Shown: positions 16,100 through 25,631, numbered from the stretch's first letter. The stretch is 64,000 nucleotides of DNA from Maridesulfovibrio sp050916235 (GCF_050916235.1 NZ_CP104854.1:310001-374000), one strand, 5' to 3'. Notes: generated from the letters alone by a model not told the origin. A program made the numbers and translations.

Positions 16100-18752
16100 C
16101 TACTTTCTCCGGAGATAAAAGCACTTCCCTCACAGCCTCGGCAATGATCGTCTTGTTGTATGGTTTCATCAGGACCTTCCTGACATTCTTTATTCCGCAA
16201 TCGGCTTCCGCCACGTAAGTAAGGACATTCCGCCGTCCCGACACAACCATCACCGGCAACAGAGGAGCCACCTCCTGCACCATCTTTGCCAGTTCAACTC
16301 CGTTTGTGTGCGGCATGTCAAAGTCGGTAATCATCAGGTCGAATAGTCCCGGGTCATTGGCAAGCAGTCTGAATGCTTCCTGCGGAGACGCCATAGCCGT
16401 CACACTGTAGCCCAGACTTTCCAGAATCCGTGGTGTGGTTTCAAGCTGATCAAGATCGTCCTCGACAAAAAGGATATTCTCATTTCCCAGCGGGAGCGTC
16501 CCGAAACTGATCGGCACGATGTCCCGCAACTGCCCTTGCACCGGCAGATAAATCTCGAACGTGGTCTTCACTCCCGGCGTGCTGTTGACTGAGATTCCGC
16601 CGCCATGACCTTTAATCAGCCCGTGCACAACAGCAAGCCCCAGCCCTGTACCCTCGGCCTTGCCCTTGGTGGTGAAAAACGGATCAAATATCTTATCAAG
16701 TATTTCAACAGGAATACCGGGACCGTTGTCAGTTATCTCAAGACGCAGATAAACACCGGGAGAAACCCGCAGGAACTGCGCCTGTTCATCCCCCACCTCG
16801 ACCGTAGTCAGCGTAACTTCAATCCGCCCTCCTCCGCTGCGCAGAGAATGGAAGGAGTTGGTGCACAGGTTCATGATAACCTGATGGATCTGGGTGGGAT
16901 CAGCCATCACCAGAGGGGCGCCATCGGGAACCTTTGCCGAGACCTCAATATTTCGGGGCAGCGAAGCCTTGATGAAATCCACTGTTTCCTGAACAACTTC
17001 ACCAATGTCCGTAGGCTTGAACCCCTCCTGAGAGGGGCGGCTGAAAGTCAGAATCTGCTTTACCAGCCTGCTGCCGCGTTGCGCGGCCTTTACAGCCCGG
17101 TCAAGATCCTTCCATGTCATGGTCCCCTCATCAATATCGGTCAGAGCAAGCTCAACAGAGTTCATTATTGAAGTGAGGATATTGTTGAAATCGTGCGCAA
17201 TCCCTCCAGCCAGAGTACCGATGGCCTCCATTTTCTGGGATTGAAGCAGCTGCTTTTCGAGGTTGACCTTGCTGGTAACATCCTGGGCAGTGGAAAGCGT
17301 TCCCACAACCTGCCCGCGCTCGTTGTAAAGAGGAACCTTGTTTATCTCAAGCCAGACCGGATCGCGGCCTTCCCGTGGCAGGGCCCAACTGATGCGCAGG
17401 ATTGAGCGACCGGATTCGATAACCTTCCGGTCCCACACTGCAGCCTGAGCCGTAAACCTGCGATCGGTCCCAAGATCGGGGTCACTGCGCCCGATTATGG
17501 ACGCCGGAGATCCCAGACCGAAAAAGTCCGTAAAAGAGTGGTTGGCACCGAGATAACGTTGATTCCTATCCTTCCAGCAGATAAGCAGTGGCAGGGTATC
17601 CATAAGAATCTCCTGAAAAGCCAACTGCGCGGTGATCCTCTTCTCTACCTTGCGCCTTTGCAGAATGGAGATGACCAGCATTACCAGAATCAGGCTGAGC
17701 ACAAGAATGGATACGATTATATTCCAGAAAACCTGTTTATTAAGCTTGTAAAAATAATCCGGAGTATTGATTATCTCGCTGTCATCAGGAAGCAGGCTCT
17801 GATCAATCTTGAACCGCTCAAGAACATTGTAATCAAACATGTACCTTTCGTTAGTGGGAGTAACTACCCTGATACGCGGCATTCTTCCGTGCTTGAGAAT
17901 GCTTACCGCCATATGTGCAGCCTGAGTCCCCTGCTCGATACCTGAAAGCAGCTTACCGCCGACAATGCCGTGCCCGAGCAAGAACTCCCATACACTGAAA
18001 ATCATCACATCCGTATTGTCGTATATGATTTTCAGCACTTCCTCCGCGGTATAAAGCTCGCCGTGTGCCCCCTTGTAGAAAGGAGTAAAGAGCAGTATCT
18101 CGTCCCGATCCATACTCCGGGCCTTGGCAAGAAGTTCGTCAAGAGGTAGGTCGTTCCAGTAGTCAAACTGCAGCGTATCGCTGAAGTCCGGCTCAACCTT
18201 TCGTATCTGCTGGATAATGGCTTTAGAGGTGACAGATTTGTCGCCGACAACCACAACCCTCTTGAGTCCGGGAACAAGCAGAGTAAAAAGGTCCAGATTG
18301 GAGCGGATATCAGGATGTTCCAGCACCCCTGCATAATTGTCCCGCCCTTCGATCAGAGACGGCTTGAAATCATTTATCCCGCTGAAAACGACAGGAACTC
18401 CCGGGAAGAGCGACTCCTGATACTTCAGCATGAAATTGAGGGCGTTGTTATCAGACACAATGATGACCGAGAACTTGTACCCCCTGTATTTATAGGCATA
18501 ATATGAATGCAGAATATCCATGAACGCTTCGTTCTGAAAGCGCTTGGTATCCATGTATTCAATATGCAGGTCAACGGTCAGACCGCTGGAATCAAGCACA
18601 TCACGGACACCCTGAAGGATGTCATCTGACCACGCATACCCATTCTGATAGGAATTCAGAAAAAGTACGTTATACTTGTCGCTCTCCGCAAAGACAGTTG
18701 CGGAATGCAGCATAATTATTATCATTGACGCCAATGCGAAAAAATATCTCAC
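16092..18752 (-). CDS. Hybrid sensor histidine kinase with periplasmic ABC-type binding domain
   Basis: 886 residues starting at GTG 18752. A signal peptide (about 1-22) is followed by a periplasmic domain resembling ABC transporter substrate-binding proteins (about 28-325) and one membrane segment (about 343-365). The cytoplasmic part has PAS (about 375-490), HisKA with the phosphoacceptor in GGIAHDFNN (about 515), HATPase_c with DNGPGIP and GTGLGLAVVHG, and a C-terminal receiver (about 755-875, Asp in DLMITDFDMP). Signal transfer is therefore a His-Asp relay to the adjacent response regulator. By position it is the equivalent of DVU3022. A lactate- or carboxylate-like ligand is plausible, but the sequence does not show it. 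Confidence 0.92.
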   Translation of the reverse strand: MRYFFALASMIIIMLHSATVFAESDKYNVLFLNSYQNGYAWSDDILQGVRDVLDSSGLTVDLHIEYMDTKRFQNEAFMDILHSYYAYKYRGYKFSVIIVSDNNALNFMLKYQESLFPGVPVVFSGINDFKPSLIEGRDNYAGVLEHPDIRSNLDLFTLLVPGLKRVVVVGDKSVTSKAIIQQIRKVEPDFSDTLQFDYWNDLPLDELLAKARSMDRDEILLFTPFYKGAHGELYTAEEVLKIIYDNTDVMIFSVWEFLLGHGIVGGKLLSGIEQGTQAAHMAVSILKHGRMPRIRVVTPTNERYMFDYNVLERFKIDQSLLPDDSEIINTPDYFYKLNKQVFWNIIVSILVLSLILVMLVISILQRRKVEKRITAQLAFQEILMDTLPLLICWKDRNQRYLGANHSFTDFFGLGSPASIIGRSDPDLGTDRRFTAQAAVWDRKVIESGRSILRISWALPREGRDPVWLEINKVPLYNERGQVVGTLSTAQDVTSKVNLEKQLLQSQKMEAIGTLAGGIAHDFNNILTSIMNSVELALTDIDEGTMTWKDLDRAVKAAQRGSRLVKQILTFSRPSQEGFKPTDIGEVVQETVDFIKASLPRNIEVSAKVPDGAPLVMADPTQIHQVIMNLCTNSFHSLRSGGGRIEVTLTTVEVGDEQAQFLRVSPGVYLRLEITDNGPGIPVEILDKIFDPFFTTKGKAEGTGLGLAVVHGLIKGHGGGISVNSTPGVKTTFEIYLPVQGQLRDIVPISFGTLPLGNENILFVEDDLDQLETTPRILESLGYSVTAMASPQEAFRLLANDPGLFDLMITDFDMPHTNGVELAKMVQEVAPLLPVMVVSGRRNVLTYVAEADCGIKNVRKVLMKPYNKTIIAEAVREVLLSPEKVDG

Positions 18753-18930
18753 CAGCCTGATTCTCCCTTAACTATAACAGGCGGTCCAGCTAAACGGACC
18801 AATTTTTAAGGCCGAGAAAACACCGGTTTCAGCCCGCAGGATCATATTCAAAAAACGTACCGTCCAGCAATCTATACAAGAATCATATTTACATGCTAAC
18901 AAACTGCTTACCACATTATTCGGAGAAAAA

Positions 18931-19965
18931 ATGCGAAAAATAATCATCTTCATACTCATGCTGTGCTGCTCTCCCATCGGGCTTTTCTTCGGGCCTTCGA
19001 CCATGAAAGTCGACGCCAAACAACCAACGGAGAACCCTATTGAAATCAGGCTTGTCTCAACAAGGGTAGGTCCCGAAAACAATGAGCCGGTAAACATAGA
19101 GAATCCTCGCATAAAATACCTTGGAACACTACTGCTGGATAGCCCTCACCCGGCTTTTGGCGGATTTTCCGACCTGCTGGTCAGCTCAGACCGTAAAACC
19201 TTTCTGGCCGTAAGTGATCTGGGTTTCTGGCTGAAAGCCGATATTGAATACGCACCTGACGGTAGCCTGCAGGCAACGGGCACAAAAGCGAGACTGGGCC
19301 AGTTGCGCAATACAGACGGAAAAACCTACGCAATAAAATTCAATGCCGATGCCGAAGGCTTGAGCCGTGCCCCCCAATCCGGCTACCTTGTATCCTTCGA
19401 ACGGGTCCACCGCATCAACTGGTTTGATAACGGGCATGACCTGACCCTTGCTGGAACTCCGGTTGATTATCCGGTACCGGAAAGCGTGAAAAAACTACCG
19501 GAAAACAATGGACTAGAAACGCTCCTGTTACTCCCGGACCAAAGAATATTTGCACTGTCCGAAGGCAAGAACGAAAAGAGGGCTTTATCCTACGCTGCCA
19601 CGGTCAAAGACGGCAAATGGAGTGAGTTCAGCTACCGCCGAAGCGGAGATTTCAACCCAACATCCGCCGGAAACCTCCCGGACGGTAGAATCATGGTTCT
19701 GGAAAGACGCTACAACGGTCCGGGAACATTGGGAATAAGATTCAGAACCTTCCCCGTAGCGGAGATCAGTCCCGGTGTTACCATCAATCCGGATACACTT
19801 TTCGAAATAGCCTCTCCCCTGCCCAGAGACAATTTCGAGGGACTTGATACGGTTACCACAGAGGACGGCACGACTTACGCCTATATCATCTCGGATGATA
19901 ATTTTTCGCCGGTGCAACACACCCTGCTGACCTTATTCGCAATTTCAGCAGAAAAAGCAGATTAG
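18931..19965 (+). CDS. Exported phytase-like esterase domain protein
   Basis: 344 residues with a hydrophobic N-terminal export signal (about 1-20) and GGAG five bases before the ATG. The mature part matches the esterase-like-activity-of-phytase family (PF13449, COG4246): GGFSDLLVSSD near 75, DAEGLSR near 150, NNGLETLLLLPD near 192, and NFEGLDTV with YIISDDNFSPVQHTLLTLF at the C-terminus. These are beta-propeller proteins of the envelope, and the natural substrate is unknown. It is divergent from the sensor kinase gene and has no obvious partner. It reads as an intact single-gene unit, or one co-transcribed with the small gene at 20167. Confidence 0.8.
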   Translation: MRKIIIFILMLCCSPIGLFFGPSTMKVDAKQPTENPIEIRLVSTRVGPENNEPVNIENPRIKYLGTLLLDSPHPAFGGFSDLLVSSDRKTFLAVSDLGFWLKADIEYAPDGSLQATGTKARLGQLRNTDGKTYAIKFNADAEGLSRAPQSGYLVSFERVHRINWFDNGHDLTLAGTPVDYPVPESVKKLPENNGLETLLLLPDQRIFALSEGKNEKRALSYAATVKDGKWSEFSYRRSGDFNPTSAGNLPDGRIMVLERRYNGPGTLGIRFRTFPVAEISPGVTINPDTLFEIASPLPRDNFEGLDTVTTEDGTTYAYIISDDNFSPVQHTLLTLFAISAEKAD

Positions 19966-20166
19966 ACATTGAAAATCATGAGCAACAAAACTGATATTTG
20001 GTTTTTTACTCAACAAAAACAAACAGTTAAAGCAAAGATAACAAAGGCTTTATATTCCGGTAAGATCGGTCTTTTTTCACCTTTTCTTTGGCGAAGCGTT
20101 GTTTTGTTTCGCTGGAAAGGTTATCTATTAAATATAAGAGTAAACCTTTCAGAAATGGAGGCCACC

Positions 20167-20352
20167 ATGAAAGAAAAGAAAAACAAGAAGAAAGTAGTGG
20201 AAACGCCCACCCCGGCATGTCCGATAATGGGCAGGAAAAACGAGAATGACCTGTTCATGAACAGTCCTGAAAACTGGAATACCCAGGATAACAGAACCTT
20301 CATCATGAACGCGGATTTCAGGCAGATGGATTCAGCAAAGGATAAAAGCTAG
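20167..20352 (+). CDS. Small hypothetical protein, 61 residues, Lys-rich N-terminus
   Basis: The ATG is preceded by GGAGG six bases upstream, a good ribosome-binding site, which favours this start over the longer upstream frame open from 19969. The protein begins with a very basic stretch (MKEKKNKKKVVE) and has a single cysteine in TPACPIMG. It continues with polar, Asn-rich sequence (ENDLFMNSPENWNTQDNRTF) and no membrane segment. I do not recognise a family. A strong terminator lies 55 bases after the stop, which supports real expression. The region upstream (19966-20166) is AT-rich and shows no other gene. Confidence 0.6.
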   Translation: MKEKKNKKKVVETPTPACPIMGRKNENDLFMNSPENWNTQDNRTFIMNADFRQMDSAKDKS

Positions 20353-20406
20353 AATGAAATCATCGCAAGATCCGATAGACCAAAGATCAGAATCTGAAAA
20401 GCATTG

Positions 20407-20442
20407 ATCCCCCCTTTATCAAAGAATCCGTAAAGGGGGGAT
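20407..20442. terminator. Bidirectional intrinsic terminator between convergent genes
   Basis: ATCCCCCCTTTA pairs perfectly over 12 bases with TAAAGGGGGGAT, with a 12-base loop. On the plus strand it is followed by ATTCTTTTATTT. It serves the small plus-strand gene ending at 20352 and lies just beyond the stop of the minus-strand sensor kinase at 20449. Confidence 0.85.
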
Positions 20443-20448
20443 ATTCTT

Positions 20449-22434
20449 TTATTTAAGCTTAAAGCTTAGCTCGAACCGGGAACCGCCCTCGGACCGACTT
20501 TGAAGGTTGCCGTCTATCTGTTGGACAAGGGTATCCACCAGTATATGTCCAAGACTGCCGGGGCGCTCTCTTCCATCATACCCAATACCGTTGTCGGCAA
20601 CACTCATGTAGACGGTACCGCCTGAAAATGACAGTTCAACCGACACCTTCTGGGTTTCCCATTTCTGCCCCGGAGGGAAGGCATGGGTTATGGCATTGGT
20701 TAAAAGTTCGTTGACAATCAAGCCGCATGGCAGGGCCTGTTCAATCGGAAGTTTGATTGTTTCCAGCCTTGTAGCGAATCTGATGCGGTCGGCGACTCCG
20801 TAAGAGCTGACCAGCCTCAGTCCCAGACTCGAAATATACTGCCCGAAATCAATACAGCTTAAATCATCCGAGCGGTAAAGCTGCTCATGCACATAGGCCA
20901 TGGAACGAACCCGGTCTATGGAGTGCCGGATAAGCGTAAGGTCCTGAGGATCATTGATATATTCGGTCTGCAGGTTGAGAAGACTGCAGATCACCTGCAT
21001 GTTGTTTTTTACGCGGTGATGGACTTCCTTGAGAAGAGTTTCCTTTTCCCGCAGGGATTTCCTTACCTGCTCCTCGGATTTTTTCTTGCAGATGACGTTC
21101 CACATCCCTTCAAGAAGCAGCCTGAGATTTCTGACATTGTCGTCCTCGTATCCGCCTTTTCTGTTCACCAGAACGGCAACTGCGACAACTCGCCCGGCCT
21201 CAAGAACAGGAAGGGCAAGATAACTTTTCACACTTCCCGCAGAGAAAGGATGCAGGTTGTCATCCGGACCAACCTGATTGCAGCAGACCGGAGTCCTTTG
21301 GACTATACACTCGTTCCATACCCCGCATTCTGTAAGACTTGACGGTTGCGGAACAGGTTTTTTGCCACCGAACAGGCTTGTGCTGACCCAGTTCCTGAAC
21401 CAAGTTTCACTGCCGTGTCCTTCCAATTGAACTATAAAGCCGGATTCACTTTCGCTGAGCTCCAGGCTGTTGCGGATCGCAAACTCAAAGAAGGTTCTGG
21501 CGGAGGATTCATTCATATGGGACATTTCATAAAGAGCCTTGAGCCGTTGCCTGTTCAGAACAGCACGACGGTCTGCTTCAACCCGCTCGGAAATATCACG
21601 TGCAATGGTCAGGATCTTTTCATCCCCATTAAGATAGACCTTACGTGAATTGACTTCGACAAAGATCTCCTCACCGGTACGCGTCTTGTGCACGATTGAT
21701 TTAACAGCCCCGGCTCCGCTTTCGTCAGGCTTTGCATCCATGCAGGTGATGACCTTATCGACCCGGAGGTCGTAAGGAGTCATACTGAGAAGCTCTTCAC
21801 GAGAATAGCCGAGCCTTTCGCATGCAACCCGGTTAGCATCTACAAAAGTCCCCCCGTCTTCATGGACAAATATGGCATCCCCGGCACCGTCAAACAGGGC
21901 CTGATACATTTTCTCTGAACGCTCAAGAGCCTGCCTGACCCGCAGGTCGTCTGTAATATCAGTGATTATGACCTGAACACCGTCATACCCATTATCAACA
22001 CGGAAAAGTGGGGTAAATTTAAGACGCAGGTCCACCGACCTGCCTGAAGGCAACCGGAGGGAGAACTCATGGAGTTCAACGTGTCCGGACTGTTGCTGTG
22101 ACTGAACCAGATTGAGTATGTTCTGTTGATCTTCAGCAGTGAGGGAGCTGAAAATTTTCAACAGATCAAATGACAAACGATCAGATTCAAAAAGCTGAAG
22201 AGCATTTTTATTTATAAAAACTGTTTCATATTCCTGGTCGAGTACCAGGACACCCTGATCAATATCATCAACCAACCGCTTAAAGTGATCGACCTGCGAC
22301 CAACATCCGGCCGTGTTCAGATGACCGGTACCTGAAACAGAACGTAACCGACTTTCTAAGAGTGCCACCCTTGCCCGGGCGAACTCCAACTCTTTTTCAA
22401 GGCTTCCTTCATCGAAGCTTGGACAGGTATTCAT
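20449..22434 (-). CDS. PAS-PAS-GAF sensor histidine kinase, HisKA_2 type
   Basis: 661 residues, soluble, no membrane segment. Layout: coiled N-terminus (10-35), PAS (about 48-165), PAS (about 172-290), GAF (about 305-452), a HisKA_2 dimerisation domain with the KEVHHRVKNN motif (His472/473), and a HATPase with NELLTNAITHAFP and DNGIGYDG. HisKA_2 kinases usually signal to receivers such as the stand-alone one at 23069 or to anti-sigma partner switches. No receiver is fused. I chose ATG 22434 because GGAG lies five bases upstream; an in-frame start 33 bases earlier lacks one. Confidence 0.9.
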   Translation of the reverse strand: MNTCPSFDEGSLEKELEFARARVALLESRLRSVSGTGHLNTAGCWSQVDHFKRLVDDIDQGVLVLDQEYETVFINKNALQLFESDRLSFDLLKIFSSLTAEDQQNILNLVQSQQQSGHVELHEFSLRLPSGRSVDLRLKFTPLFRVDNGYDGVQVIITDITDDLRVRQALERSEKMYQALFDGAGDAIFVHEDGGTFVDANRVACERLGYSREELLSMTPYDLRVDKVITCMDAKPDESGAGAVKSIVHKTRTGEEIFVEVNSRKVYLNGDEKILTIARDISERVEADRRAVLNRQRLKALYEMSHMNESSARTFFEFAIRNSLELSESESGFIVQLEGHGSETWFRNWVSTSLFGGKKPVPQPSSLTECGVWNECIVQRTPVCCNQVGPDDNLHPFSAGSVKSYLALPVLEAGRVVAVAVLVNRKGGYEDDNVRNLRLLLEGMWNVICKKKSEEQVRKSLREKETLLKEVHHRVKNNMQVICSLLNLQTEYINDPQDLTLIRHSIDRVRSMAYVHEQLYRSDDLSCIDFGQYISSLGLRLVSSYGVADRIRFATRLETIKLPIEQALPCGLIVNELLTNAITHAFPPGQKWETQKVSVELSFSGGTVYMSVADNGIGYDGRERPGSLGHILVDTLVQQIDGNLQSRSEGGSRFELSFKLK

Positions 22435-22510
22435 TGCAGCTCCAAAGAAATCGCAACAGGCAAGCACAGCTAAAAGGCTGCACTTGCCTGAACTTAAACG
22501 ACTTTCTCTG

Positions 22511-22897
22511 TTACAGATATTTCTTTATCGTAGACAGAATTCTCAAGGAAGCCTGCTCGTCACCAAGAATACCGTAACGAACAGATACTTCCGTATTTTT
22601 GGACGAGGTACTGCTCAAATCAATATATACTGTTTTATCGACATCAATAGCCTTGATCTCAGCTTCACTCAGCCTCTTCGTATTGCTCTCAACCCTGAGA
22701 TTAAGCTCTTTGCAGGCAGACAGAGCTGCTTTATAGGTAGATCCCAGATCTGCATTATATTTCTGAGTAGCTTTACCAGCGACGTACACATAAGTGCCGC
22801 CCGCAGCGGCACCACCAAGAAGAAGAGCTCCACATCCGGAAACAGAAAGAGCTAAGAACGAAACCAGAATCAGGGAAACGAGGTTTTTAACTGACAT
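22511..22897 (-). CDS. DUF3568-like lipoprotein
   Basis: 128 residues. The N-terminus is a lipoprotein signal with lipobox VSGC (Cys22), followed by a Gly/Ala-rich stretch (ALLLGGAAAGGTYVYVAGK) and an alpha/beta domain with the LNLRVESNTKRLSEAEIKAID region. This fits the small DUF3568 family of bacterial lipoproteins, which have no assigned function. A GAGG ribosome-binding site lies eight bases upstream of the ATG. It stands alone between two signalling genes. Periplasmic or outer-membrane location is inferred from the lipobox. Confidence 0.8.
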   Translation of the reverse strand: MSVKNLVSLILVSFLALSVSGCGALLLGGAAAGGTYVYVAGKATQKYNADLGSTYKAALSACKELNLRVESNTKRLSEAEIKAIDVDKTVYIDLSSTSSKNTEVSVRYGILGDEQASLRILSTIKKYL

Positions 22898-23015
22898 TTT
22901 TACATCCTCTCATTATTCAATTTATACATTCATTTTTTTCGTCACGGTCGAATATGTCTTACACTTAAACTTGAGTCAACTCCTCCCGCCAAAGGTATCA
23001 CAATTATCACCTGAC

Positions 23016-23041
23016 AAAAAAAAACGGCCGTAAAACGACCG
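23016..23041 (-). terminator. Intrinsic terminator of the receiver gene
   Basis: On the minus strand CGGTCG pairs with CGGCCG (one G-U pair) around a 5-base loop and is followed by nine T residues. It begins 27 bases after the receiver stop codon. Confidence 0.8.
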
Positions 23042-23068
23042 CTTTCTGAAAATCGGCTGACCATCAGT

Positions 23069-23464
23069 CTACAGGATATGATTTTCACGCAGCTCACTCA
23101 TAACATGGACCTTGTTGAAAGGTTTTACAATGTAGCAGCTGGCATACCCCTTGAAAAAAGCCTGACTGACATTCTTGGTATCCTTGAGCGAGGTGATCAT
23201 GACAAGCTTGAACTCATCTGGCCCGTTCACCTGCAACTCCTTTTCCAATTCGCGCAGTTTCTTGGTGGCTTCATGACCATCCATCTCAGGCATCAGAATA
23301 TCCATAAAAACCGTGTCATATGGATCTTTTTCTTCAAATGCCTGTCTGTACTTATCAATTGCCTCTGCCCCGCTGAATACTGCCTCGCAGCGGGCATACG
23401 GCGACAAAAGCTGAGTCAAATACATGTGGACGGCTTCATCGTCGTCAATAATCAAAAATTTCAT
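23069..23464 (-). CDS. Stand-alone CheY-like receiver protein
   Basis: 131 residues consisting of one receiver domain: acidic pair in IIDDDE (residues 5-10), phosphoacceptor Asp55 in FMDILMPEMDG, Thr91/Ser92 switch in MITSLKD, and Lys114 in YIVKPF. There is no output domain, so it would act by protein contact or in a phosphorelay. The start MKFLII at 23464 has GGGAG upstream; an in-frame start at 23506 would add 14 non-family residues. It lies close to the HisKA_2 kinase at 20449, with the DUF3568 lipoprotein gene between, so pairing is possible but not shown. Confidence 0.88.
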   Translation of the reverse strand: MKFLIIDDDEAVHMYLTQLLSPYARCEAVFSGAEAIDKYRQAFEEKDPYDTVFMDILMPEMDGHEATKKLRELEKELQVNGPDEFKLVMITSLKDTKNVSQAFFKGYASCYIVKPFNKVHVMSELRENHIL

Positions 23465-23612
23465 ACACCCGTACTCCCATAAATTGAAAACCGGCATCCG
23501 GTTCAATACCTCACGTCATAATTAGCAATAATTCTAAAAAAAATATAAGTGTATAGCAACCAGTAAAACAAATTTTCCCGTTAATAATAATTACCTGCAC
23601 AAAATAAAAAAA

Positions 23613-23642
23613 GCGCCGTCCCCTGCAATGAAGGGACGGCGC
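23613..23642 (-). terminator. Intrinsic terminator of the CoA-disulfide reductase/rhodanese gene
   Basis: GCGCCGTCCC pairs perfectly with GGGACGGCGC around a 10-base loop. On the minus strand TTTTTTTATTTT follows. It is 22 bases past the stop codon at 23665. Confidence 0.88.
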
Positions 23643-23664
23643 GACAAATTAGATAAATTAACTA

Positions 23665-25371
23665 TTAAATATCAACGCCATAAGCTTTTATCATAGCCAT
23701 TCCGCCCTGAGTATTGAGGACTTCCTCAAATCCGAGAGCGTCAAGCATGATCTGAGCTTCGTAGGAACGTCCCCCGGTGTTGCAGACCAGAACAAGCTTC
23801 TTGTCACGCGGAATCTCCTCATGACGTCTCATTATTTCACCCTGCGGGACATTATGCCAGTGCTCAGGATATTTTTTGAGGAAGGGTTCGGCGTCTGCAT
23901 TCTCGCGGACATCAAGGAAGCAGTACTGGCCGCTGTCACGATCTGTCCACAACTGAGCAAAGGTATCGGGACCGTGGCCATGGTTCATGCCCGCAAGGGC
24001 ATTGTCAGCCATGTTGGCAACGGAGTTGAGAACGTCCATTGCTGATGCAAACGGAGGTGAATATGCAACTTCAAGGTTGCTGACGTCTTCAATGGTCGGC
24101 TGGAATTTCATAATGGCAGCAACGGCGTTGATGCGTCCGACCATTGCGTCTCCACCGGCTGAAAGGCCCTGAATTCCAAGAACTCTGCGGTTGGACTTAT
24201 CAACCACCAGTTCAAGACTCATCATGTCCTTTTCAGGATAGAAATGGGCACGGTCAGCCATGATAAGAGTAACACTGATTGCGTCAAAGCCAGCCTGTTT
24301 GGCAGCGCCGAGACTCATTCCGGTACCGGCCATTGCCTTTTCGAAAATCTTGACACACCAGGAACCAGCTGCAGGTGGGAACTTCTCGTTGCGGCCTGCA
24401 AGGTTTCCTCCGATAACACGGCCCTGTCTATTGGCCATGGAGCCCATGGGCAGGAACAGAGGTGAACCGTCAACTGCGTTTTTGATGATCGCGCAGTCGC
24501 CCCCGGAGAAAATCAGCGGATCTGAGGTACGCATGGTTTCATCCACAAGGATGCCCCCTCGTTCGCTGCATGCAAGTCCGCATTCACGGGCAAGCTTGTC
24601 GTTGGGGATGACTCCGGCGGAAATGATAACGAGGTCGGCCTCAATTTCACCATCCGCGATTACAACCTTTTCTGCCTTGCCATCGCCGATAATAGCTGAA
24701 ACTGTCTGTCCGAGCTTGAAGGTAACGCCCTGCTCTTCCATGTGTTTCTGACCCATTTTAGCCAGCACCGGGCTGCACATACGGGGCAGTATCTGATCAA
24801 AAATTTCAACAACGGTAGTTTCAATACCCCACATGTCGGAAAATGCCTCAGCCATTTCAAGACCGATAAAACCGGCACCGACAACTACGGCCTTGCTGTA
24901 ACGGCCTTCAGTGATGCCCTGCTTGATCTTCTCAGCGTCATGCATGTTACCGACATAGTATACGTTTTCAAGATCTTCTCCAGGCAGATTCAGTTTGCGG
25001 GGAGTAGCGCCGGTACCGATTACGAGCTGGTCGTAGCTGAGCACGCTTTCTTCGCCGGTCCTGAGGTTCTTTATGTGAACCTGCTTGTTCACGCGGTCAA
25101 TTTGGGTTGCTTCTGTGGAAGAAAGGACATCAACCCCCTTGATATCGCGGAAAAATGGCTCGTCCCTGACCATATGAAAAGCAGTGGTACGAAGCTGGTT
25201 TGATTCCGAAACATCGCCGGAAACATAGTACGGGATTCCACATCCACCGTAGGAGAAAATATCGTCTCTATCGATAAGGGTAACCTTGGCGTCCTGTCTG
25301 ATCCTTTTAAAGCGACAGGCAGCCTTGGGTCCAAGTGCAACAGCACCGATGACAACTACATGTTCTGACAT
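23665..25371 (-). CDS. FAD/NAD(P)-dependent CoA-disulfide reductase-like protein with C-terminal rhodanese domain
   Basis: 568 residues. The N-terminal two-thirds is a pyridine nucleotide-disulfide oxidoreductase. It has a dinucleotide fold (VVVIGAVALGPKAA), the single redox Cys44 in SYGGCGIPYYVSG as in CoA-disulfide reductases and NADH oxidases, a second NAD fold (VVVGAGFIGLEMAE) and FSGGDCA for FAD. The C-terminal rhodanese domain (about 470-568) has its active Cys530 in VCNTGGRS. Such fusions (Cdr-Rhd) reduce CoA disulfides or persulfides and work in thiol or sulfane-sulfur metabolism. The first glycine motif reads GAVALG rather than GGGAAG, a mild deviation. The gene is transcribed alone. 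Confidence 0.9.
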   Translation of the reverse strand: MSEHVVVIGAVALGPKAACRFKRIRQDAKVTLIDRDDIFSYGGCGIPYYVSGDVSESNQLRTTAFHMVRDEPFFRDIKGVDVLSSTEATQIDRVNKQVHIKNLRTGEESVLSYDQLVIGTGATPRKLNLPGEDLENVYYVGNMHDAEKIKQGITEGRYSKAVVVGAGFIGLEMAEAFSDMWGIETTVVEIFDQILPRMCSPVLAKMGQKHMEEQGVTFKLGQTVSAIIGDGKAEKVVIADGEIEADLVIISAGVIPNDKLARECGLACSERGGILVDETMRTSDPLIFSGGDCAIIKNAVDGSPLFLPMGSMANRQGRVIGGNLAGRNEKFPPAAGSWCVKIFEKAMAGTGMSLGAAKQAGFDAISVTLIMADRAHFYPEKDMMSLELVVDKSNRRVLGIQGLSAGGDAMVGRINAVAAIMKFQPTIEDVSNLEVAYSPPFASAMDVLNSVANMADNALAGMNHGHGPDTFAQLWTDRDSGQYCFLDVRENADAEPFLKKYPEHWHNVPQGEIMRRHEEIPRDKKLVLVCNTGGRSYEAQIMLDALGFEEVLNTQGGMAMIKAYGVDI

Positions 25372-25580
25372 GAACCGAACCTCTGTTTTGTGATTAACAT
25401 GACTCCAAAAAAGGCATCTTTTCCGGAGGGGAATTGTCTTTGGTTTAGCAACTAATCATTTTAGCGAATAAACGCAAGTAGCTGAAGACTATAAGAACGA
25501 TTCAAACGCAATATTCAAAGAACTTAAACGCAGGTTAAATAGAGATTTCCAGACCGACCTTGTGCATCAGACAACAAAAA

Positions 25581-25606
25581 ACGGGAACCGGTTTCCCGAT
25601 TCCCGT
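25581..25606 (-). terminator. Intrinsic terminator of the copZ-like gene, GAAA tetraloop
   Basis: On the minus strand ACGGGAATCGG pairs with CCGGTTCCCGT (11 pairs, one of them T-G) around a GAAA tetraloop and is followed by six T residues. It lies 26 bases after the metal-chaperone stop. Confidence 0.88.
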
Positions 25607-25631
25607 ATTCAAGACATATTAAGCGAACTGA

